From positions 111,635,360 through 111,699,359 of the forward strand of contig CM054181.1 of assembly GCA_028829895.1 (NCBI GenBank): a DNA stretch of 64,000 nt, written 5' to 3'. This DNA comes from Sinotaia quadrata (taxonomy: Eukaryota; Mollusca; Gastropoda; Architaenioglossa; Viviparidae). This document shows, piece by piece, positions 58,303 to 64,000 of this stretch. Below the pieces are notes generated by a model. It did not search any database. It was not told the DNA's origin and was given only the letters and a program-made list of their open reading frames with translations. The number at the start of each line of letters is the position of its first letter. Within the stretch, counting starts at the first letter, position 1. The position numbers were made by a program, and so were the translations under genes.

Positions 58303-60636
58303 ACACACACACACATGCACAACTTTCTGACTACAATCTGCTAAATTATTTAAATTACTATTATATTTAATATTTTGCATATTCTAAAAGTTATTCGGTG
58401 CACTTTTGAAGGTCATGCTTGTACAAACAGTGGCACGATATAAACAAAGTTTGATTATTCTAAACTTTATTACATTTTATTTAGAAGCATACTGTTTTAT
58501 ATATTTTACTGTGCAGTTTAAAAAAACATTTTTTTTCCTCAGAGTCATGTCCATCAGAACAATCCAGTTGCTCCCTAGAAGAAAACAAATGCTATTCATT
58601 CAATCAGCGTTGTGATGGTGTTTGGGACTGCCCAGAATCTGGAAAGGATGAGGCTGGATGCTGTAAGACTGGACTTGTATACTTATTCTTGTGTTCTCAG
58701 TTTGACTCTTTGCTGTTATCTTAAATCAAAACAGATAGTCTTTGACTGTTTCCTCAAGTGTAAAACTTGTTATACAAAAAACTCTTTCACTTTTACTGAA
58801 GTAAACTTAAGGGGGTTTATCTCAGAGCAGTTTATGAAATGATTGTAGATTGTGAGGGACTACATCAGAAGAGCTTAAATTAATATAAGTATATATAATA
58901 AGAATTGTACATTGATTTACAGCTAAAAAGAAAATTCATTCATTTTGCTGAAACTAAACTGGAATGCAAGGAAATCAGAACTAACCTCACGAAAAAAAGT
59001 ACAATTTTCTAAGTTTCTTATTTCAAATTAAAAGTTGTTTATTGTAGAAGCTGTTATTATTGGAATTGTCATAAGCAGTCAAACATTGCTCCAGATAATG
59101 GATTTAGGCACATGCAAAGATTGGACATTCACTGCACTGCAGTATATATCATTGAGAAGTATAATTCACATTCTTACAAAAATAATTTGACCAATAATTT
59201 TAGAAATATAAATTATCGTATTTAATTTATTTGTCACACTGAATTGCTGTCATAAATTTTCAAACATTGAGCAAGTGATTTTGGTCAGTTTTAAAAAACA
59301 GCCAGTGATTGTTCAGCTCATTGCATTGCATTATAATTTACTCAGAAGTATAATTCTGTGATAGTAATTTGAAAAAATATAATTATTATATTAAGTGTAT
59401 GTGCTGCTTTCTGAAGAAATAATTATTTGATTTGCTTTGATACATTTTACAAGATACGTTGTTTATCTGTTGTGTAGTTAGCTATTCTCTTAGTAATGCA
59501 GTATTATTCACCACAGAAGAATTTGGAGCCAACAATTAAAAAAATATTCCTTATAAAAGTATTTTTAATGCAAACTGAGGATGATTTTGTATAGATAAAT
59601 TATTAGTCTTTGTCTATAAATAGTTTATTAGTACTTTGTCAAAATGACAATTTTGCATAATAAACACTAATATATATATATGCATTGTTACCAGAAATCT
59701 GTTTTCAAATGAAATTAATTTGCCAACCTTGTAGGTACTGATCGATCCCATATGTTTATACCAACTTTTGCTTATACCATTAAGAATTGATGTGTAGCCA
59801 CAAACAGTTATGTATAGAATTATTTTGTTTCAGAAATTGAATTGCCTTTTCTGGAGTTTATTTTCTGGATATTTATGGCAGTATGTGCAACTGGGAATCA
59901 TAGCTATAGTTAATGGCTTGTTTCAACCAATGAGATTTTGGTTGTCAAAAACTTGGTACACAATCAGGATTTAAACAGTGATTTTGTAGAGGTCAAGATT
60001 TTTTAAATGGTTAGCCCATGTAGCAATCTTAGAACCATTTTAATGATTGGAAATGTATTTTCAAGTGTCATGTTCATGCGCACATTGTATTTTTGGCAAT
60101 GTTTTTATGTGAGAAATGTATTTTTTAACACAGGTTGGTTTGAAAAACAAGTTTATTTAAATCATAAAACACATTTTTCATTTAATAAAAAATATATAAA
60201 TCTGAAGTTATAAGTGTATTTTTACATTTATGTAAAAATAAAATAAAAATAAAATAAAAATTGTAAATTGATAATTTTAGAAATAAAAATAAAATTAAAA
60301 ATGTAAATTGACAATTTTAGAAATTTCAGTGGATTGTTTAGCCTTAAGGATTTTTCACCAGAAGGTATAACAACAAAACATGCTTATTTTATAGGTATAT
60401 CATCAATGTATTTGCAAAATGATATATTGAAAAAAATAAATGCATTGAATATCCCATTCTTACTTAATAAGGAAACTATGAAAATCTATCAATATTTTGT
60501 GTGTTGATTTCAGCTGGCTGTTCACAAAATAGTTACAGCTGCAGGAATGCAGATAAACCTGAACAATGTTTCTATCGGCATGATCGCTGCAATGGAGATG
60601 GTGCTTGTACCAATTTCTTTGATGAAAAACATTGTA
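50284..60636 (+). CDS. Gene 2 (whole span): LRP3/LRP10/LRP12-family receptor, N-terminal part, 3'-incomplete
   Basis: Seven exons with consistent phase give 399 residues: signal peptide (1-20), CUB-1 (about 22-131), LDLa-1 (132-183), CUB-2 (184-318), LDLa-2 (319-358) and LDLa-3 (359-399). CUB and LDLa modules alternating in this order occur in the LRP3/LRP10/LRP12 group of type I membrane proteins, which have endocytic or adaptor-binding tails. LDLa-2 and LDLa-3 resemble the paired modules that follow the second CUB in that group. Vertebrate members are usually described with two LDLa modules between the CUBs; only one is seen here. The transmembrane segment and tail are not in the window. 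A 5' UTR exon must exist upstream because the coding start directly follows a splice acceptor. Family assignment is firm; which vertebrate member is closest cannot be decided here. Confidence 0.87.
50733..50840. repeat. (GT)n microsatellite in gene 2 intron 1
   Basis: A long pure GT tract with CGCG and GTGCAC edges, 390 bp after the signal-peptide exon. Confidence 0.95.
50841..51986. other. Gene 2 intron before CUB-1, nothing further
   Basis: Very AT-rich intron sequence with no repeat array and no coding signal until the TTTACAG acceptor. Confidence 0.6.
51987..52116 (+). CDS. Gene 2 exon 2: CUB-1, N-terminal half
   Basis: The exon encodes [20 protein letters not shown], then [12 protein letters not shown] and VLTLR. 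The first two CUB cysteines are 26 residues apart, with the usual G-x-F-x-S-x-N-Y-P and C-x-W-x-I elements. Phase is 1 in (TTTACAG|G) and 2 out (AAG|GTAAAC). Confidence 0.9.
52735..52865. repeat. 44-bp repeat, 3 copies, in the CUB-1 intron
   Basis: CAGTCATAGACTGAAGAAAG then CATCAGATCTGTAATC occurs three times, the last partial. It ends about 75 bp before the acceptor of gene 2 exon 3. Confidence 0.85.
52938..53137 (+). CDS. Gene 2 exon 3: CUB-1, C-terminal half
   Basis: The exon continues [20 protein letters not shown], then RRICGRR, supplying cysteines three and four of CUB-1. It ends with the [10 protein letters not shown] strand typical of the CUB C terminus. Phase is 2 in (TTTGCAG|C) and 1 out (TTG|GTAAAT). 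The third and fourth cysteines are 17 residues apart. Confidence 0.9.
53885..54045. repeat. Two-copy tandem duplication of about 80 bp
   Basis: AAAAAGTTTAATTAGTATTT, TCAAGGAGTTTACTGTCAG and AATGCAGACCTTTTCATAAT occur twice head to tail with few mismatches. A short (GT)n lies just before it, near 53850. The rest of the 53138-56843 intron is AT-rich with one transposon (55261-55838). Confidence 0.82.
55261..55838. mobile_element. TA-flanked inverted-repeat DNA transposon (578 bp, non-autonomous)
   Basis: The left end CCGTATATACTCGAGTATAA and the right end read inward (CCGTATATACTTGAGTATAA) are nearly identical inverted repeats, both continuing with GTCGA. TA dinucleotides at 55259-55260 and 55839-55840 form a 2-bp target-site duplication. 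There is no transposase ORF. The TA duplication suggests a Tc1/mariner-like or ISL2EU-like mobiliser; which one is not resolved. It lies in the intron before LDLa-1 of gene 2. Confidence 0.8.
56844..56999 (+). CDS. Gene 2 exon 4: LDLa-1
   Basis: The 52-codon exon (phase 1 to 1) encodes [20 protein letters not shown], then [13 protein letters not shown]. All six cysteines and the calcium-cage acidic residues (D-E-C-G-D-x-S-D-E) are present, so this is a complete LDL-receptor class A module. Splice sites are TTCTAG|GT and CCTG|GTAAAG. The preceding intron is 3.7 kb and contains an inverted-repeat transposon. Confidence 0.93.
57307..57711 (+). CDS. Gene 2 exon 5: CUB-2 in a single exon
   Basis: The 135-codon exon (phase 1 to 1) reads as a CUB fold: [32 protein letters not shown], then [14 protein letters not shown] and WMVFQAEYS. 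It has the C-terminal CUB disulfide pair ([10 protein letters not shown]) but lacks the N-terminal pair seen in CUB-1. Unlike CUB-1 it has no internal intron. Splice sites are TTTGCAG|AT and GAAA|GTAAGT. Confidence 0.9.
57712..58542. other. Gene 2 intron before LDLa-2 with (TC)n(AC)n
   Basis: AT-rich intron. A compound TC/AC microsatellite occupies 58232-58320. No other feature was seen. Confidence 0.7.
58543..58662 (+). CDS. Gene 2 exon 6: LDLa-2
   Basis: The 40-codon exon (phase 1 to 1) encodes [19 protein letters not shown], then [20 protein letters not shown]: six cysteines in LDLa spacing with acidic residues near the end (D-x-x-D-C...K-D-E). The SDE triplet is KDE here. It resembles the LDLa module directly after the second CUB in LRP12-type receptors. 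Splice sites are TCCTCAG|AG and GCT|GTAAGA. Confidence 0.87.
58663..60513. other. Gene 2 intron between LDLa-2 and LDLa-3, nothing recognisable
   Basis: AT-rich intron with a small AAATAAAAT-type run near 60235-60300. No coding signal or repeat array was seen. Confidence 0.6.
60514..60636 (+). CDS. Gene 2 exon 7: LDLa-3 (last exon in window)
   Basis: The 41-codon exon (phase 1 to 1) encodes [18 protein letters not shown], then [21 protein letters not shown]. Six cysteines fit LDLa spacing, but the loop before the third Cys is longer than usual and the calcium site is degenerate (FFDE in place of GSDE). Splice sites are GATTTCAG|CT and GTA|GTAAGT. The next exon is beyond 64000. Confidence 0.85.
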
Positions 60637-63600
60637 GTAAGTGAATTTTGTTGATGACAGACATTGCAATAGGTAAATTATTGACACTTATCCATCAAAC
60701 ACTCACATTCACATGTGAACATGCAAACAGATATATTTCTGTACAAATACATAATGCATAATGACAGTATAGTTATGAATTGCATTAATAGCTGTTGCTG
60801 TTGAATATCTTGGTGAATTGCATAATATATACACTAGACAGATTTCCTATATACATATGTATAATGAAATTCATATATTTATATAATGACTAAGGGTATA
60901 CAGAGGGTGGGGGTAGAGAGGTAAGGGTGGATGATTTGACACTTGAATGCCAGTTAATGGGAGGGAGGCACTTGGATGAGTATGATTTTACCATGGTTGA
61001 GCAATTTATTTTTCTTATTAGGGATTAAATAACCCTTAGGTCTTTACAATGTGCAATGATACATTTTCAAATTTCATCTGGTTTTCTCAGACTAAAAGGG
61101 GGAGTTTAGGATAGGGGATGTTGTTTTTGTTTTTGTTGTTATTTTCTTGTCAGAATGTGTTGAGACATTACTCTGGACCAAGAGTGGGGCAGAGCACACT
61201 CAATCCCTTTAACATGATCATTGAGTAACTCGTTCAGTACAAATCTTGACTGATTCCCCAGTTAACTTGTCTTGTGCAAATGTTAAGCATATGCTTCTCA
61301 AATGGAGGCTTTTTAATTTCGACAAAAAATCTTCATCTAAGGAATATTACTGTTTTGACCATTCTTCATGATAAGAATAAAATGGTGGCAGTAGCACTCT
61401 TTGAAATACTAATTTCTGTGAGGAATTTGGTGTTGCTGTCTAATCAGTATCATGTTTTGTTATTATTATACCAAACTGAATACAATTATCATATATGTTA
61501 TTACAGTTTACAGTTTTCTAGTAATGGGTATTTGTTTATGTAAATTCTGGTATTGTATTTTTCAGAATATTTAGTAATAACTTAATGTTTACACATGATA
61601 CTTATCAGATGTAATTACCAAATTAATTACTGGTAGAGAGTGATTAAAAAAATACACTCCGTGTTAAAGTGGTTAAGGGAAGATTCCTTAGGTTGGACTT
61701 GAGAAGATGGTTTTAGAATATATTTCCTCATATGCCACAGACCTTTTTGCCACCTCTGGAACATATAGTAAATTGTCTTCATGAAATGTTGAGTAATTAA
61801 ATTTTATGATGGATTGGATTGACCCGGTTACAAATGTTTGAAAGTGAATTGTTTAGATTTAGATTTAGGTTATCAGCTGCTTAAAACTATACATTATTTA
61901 TATTTCTTTCTTTATTTCAATAAAAAACATATGATGGCATCAATTGATAAAGGAATTGGTTCTTTTCTATGTATATATATATATATATACATTGCAGTAC
62001 TTCTTAATCATAACCTCACTACCTTTGTAAAATAATTCCTCAGTGAACATGAGAATAATATTTTAATGGTGAGTTCATGATCTGATGTTCAGGTTTGACT
62101 ATGCCGACAACTTTGATATAAATGAGCATTCAGAAATAAACAGTTTCATTCAACTTCCATTTGAAACTTTGAAATGTATTGAAGTAAACTTGTTGTGTTA
62201 GTGGTTATTATAAAGGGATTTTTGCAGATGTGCATGATCAGTAATTGTAGTAAACAGCATGTATTTTATGTGTCCTGTGATCAGAAATAAAGTACACTGT
62301 GTTTGTGGTGTTCTGTAACTGCAGTAAAATAATTATATTTCATGTAAGTACATTTGATTTAAATAAGGTGTGTGACAAATTATTCCACAAATTATTTTTC
62401 TAATAGAATTATTAAGTAAACATTTCAACATTTATAATAATCTTCAGAGAATATCACATTTTGTAATATGTGTATATTCTAAAATTTTAACCATGTTTTG
62501 TATTATTTTGCAAGAGAGTTGAGGGCATTTGATTTAAGCTTACCTTCCTGCTTGTACTGTCTGTGTAGTCTTTTACTTCCTGCGCACTTAGATGAGGTGT
62601 GATTATGCTTTGGGCATGAATGGGTTTATGAGCTGTGGTCAGCCAGCAAGTCATAAGTCAAGATGTCCAAATGGAATAGAAAAATCCATGATGTGGTCCG
62701 TATACGTCGGCATTAATTAGTTTCAGAATTAGTGCCAGAACTTGGTGGGAGGAGGGGGATCTTAGATCCTGGTGGGAGGTCTAAGATGCACTATATATAC
62801 CCCAGCACCCAGCAAGACCTGGTTATCAGTCTTATGGCTAAGCAGGTCCACTGTCCATGTTTCAAAAGATGTGTTCTATATAGCAGGCAGTGTATGTTAG
62901 TTAGAGTTGGATTTTGTGAAAACTTCTGATTTTTGGTACCAAGATGATATTGTGGTATGCTTTGTTTTGGAGTAATTGTGGTGTAGTCTTGGTCTTGATT
63001 GTTTCAAACCAGGAGGCAGAGTGGTCAGTTGTGAAGAGCTGAGAGGGGTCAGTGGTAGAGAGCTGAGAGTGGTTATTTGTGGAGTCAGCAGTTGTGTATT
63101 GCCTGTAACAGTAGCTTTGCAGTCATGATATTCATGATCTTCATGTACTCTCAAATACTGGGGGTGCAGGTATAAATTTTATCTCAATATTGGAAGGTTA
63201 GTTGTGGAGTGCTGAGAGTGGTCAGGTGTGGAGTGCTGAGAGTGATCAATTGTGGAGAGCTGAGAGTCAGCATTTGGGTGATGCCTGTAACAATAGCTTT
63301 GTGGTCTTGATCTTTGTGTGTTCAGAGTCTATTGGAAGGTTAGTTTATGGAGAGCTAAAGGTAAGCAGTTGTGTTTGCTCATATCTCTCTCATTTGTTTT
63401 ATCTTATGTCACTGCAACCATTTGTAGCACGTTTACTCACATTATCTACCTTTAATTTAAATATTATTAATTAACAGTTAGTTTACTGCTTAAGATTTTT
63501 GCCTTGATGTATCAATGAATGATCTTTTGATTGTATTTCATTTGGACAGTTTTCTTTTATTTGTGATTTTGCTTGAAAATATTATTAGATTTAACTTTGT

Positions 63601-64000
63601 TCTTTGTTTACTGCCTGTATTTTCTCATTGCTTTTTCATTCTTAAATTTTATTAAATTATTATTCTTTTTTAAAGTTGTGTCATAGTCTGATTTAATGAT
63701 AGAGTCTTGCGACCATCTATCATCACACTGTAACTGTCCTCAGCTCTATTATTGTGATGTTAGTGTGGCATCATGTGTTTGTCTTCCCTTGTCATTGCCT
63801 GTCAATTGTGATAAACAGCAGCCTTTCAGGGGTGGGGGTTCGAGTCGAGGAATAGAGTAGGTACTGTGAATGGGAACACTGTTCCCCCTGGATTATGGTA
63901 AGGTGTAACTGAGGAGTAGACTGGCTAAGAATGAGAATCTAAATTAACTGTCAGCTGTAAAAGACCTTAACTAGGTGTGTTGTGTGTTTGTGGTGTTCTG
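60637..64000. other. Gene 2 intron continuing past the right edge
   Basis: No further LDLa exon or transmembrane exon was found. A degenerate repeat with GTGGAGAGCTGAGAGTGGTC text lies at about 63020-63370, and a short (TA)n near 61970-61990. From about 63690 the sequence is less AT-rich and might be a dispersed repeat. A Cys-rich frame there is discussed among rejected items. Confidence 0.55.

Noticed and set aside
63826..63850. GGTTCGAGTCG, a box B-like sequence suggesting a tRNA gene or SINE
   Set aside because: No box A, cloverleaf arms or repeat ends could be found at the right distance.
63690..63860. Cys-rich plus-strand frame after a GATAG acceptor-like site (SCDHLSSHCNCPQ...), a candidate further exon of gene 2
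   Set aside because: The cysteine spacing does not fit LDLa or CUB, acidic calcium residues are missing, there is no good donor, and the frame runs into a stop.

Overview
The window is nuclear DNA of an invertebrate animal. It is strongly AT-rich, its introns are long, and it is crowded with microsatellites and minisatellites. Two multi-exon genes for extracellular or membrane proteins were rebuilt exon by exon from splice sites, reading phase and domain cysteine patterns. The mix of vWA, ShK and VWC modules and the repeat style suggest a mollusc or another lophotrochozoan. That placement is inference; nothing here fixes the species.

Gene 1 (minus strand, 33821 down to 1325, continuing past the left edge) encodes a secreted modular matrix-type protein. 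Twenty-one exons give about 788 residues in this order: signal peptide, linker, vWA-1, linker, vWA-2, linker, ShK-1, ShK-2, linker, VWC-1, VWC-2, ShK-3, linker, first half of VWC-3. Nearly every module boundary is phase 1. Five tiny symmetric exons (21 to 42 nt) encode only the linkers. vWA-2 has a complete metal-binding MIDAS, whereas vWA-1 has two substitutions in it. A TATA box lies 92 bp upstream of the start codon.

Gene 2 (plus strand, 50284 to 60636, continuing past the right edge) encodes the N-terminal 399 residues of a type I membrane receptor of the LRP3/LRP10/LRP12 family: signal peptide, CUB-1 (two exons), LDLa-1, CUB-2 (one exon), LDLa-2, LDLa-3. The remaining ectodomain, the transmembrane segment and the cytoplasmic tail should lie beyond 64000.

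The two genes are head to head. About 16 kb of repeat-filled DNA (33.9 to 50.3 kb) separates them, with minisatellites of 42, 47 and 51 bp, a 1.4 kb satellite-like block, and possible transposon debris. Two non-autonomous DNA transposons can be delimited with target-site duplications: a hAT-type MITE at 18789-19139 (8-bp duplication) and a TA-flanked inverted-repeat element at 55261-55838. Intron 1 of gene 1 holds three perfect TGACGTCA palindromes, two of them inside an identical 21-nt sequence, and a tandem array repeating TGACGTAT-like sites.

I found no RNA genes, CRISPR arrays, prokaryotic features or intact transposase genes. The most notable content is the domain architecture and cassette-like exon structure of gene 1.
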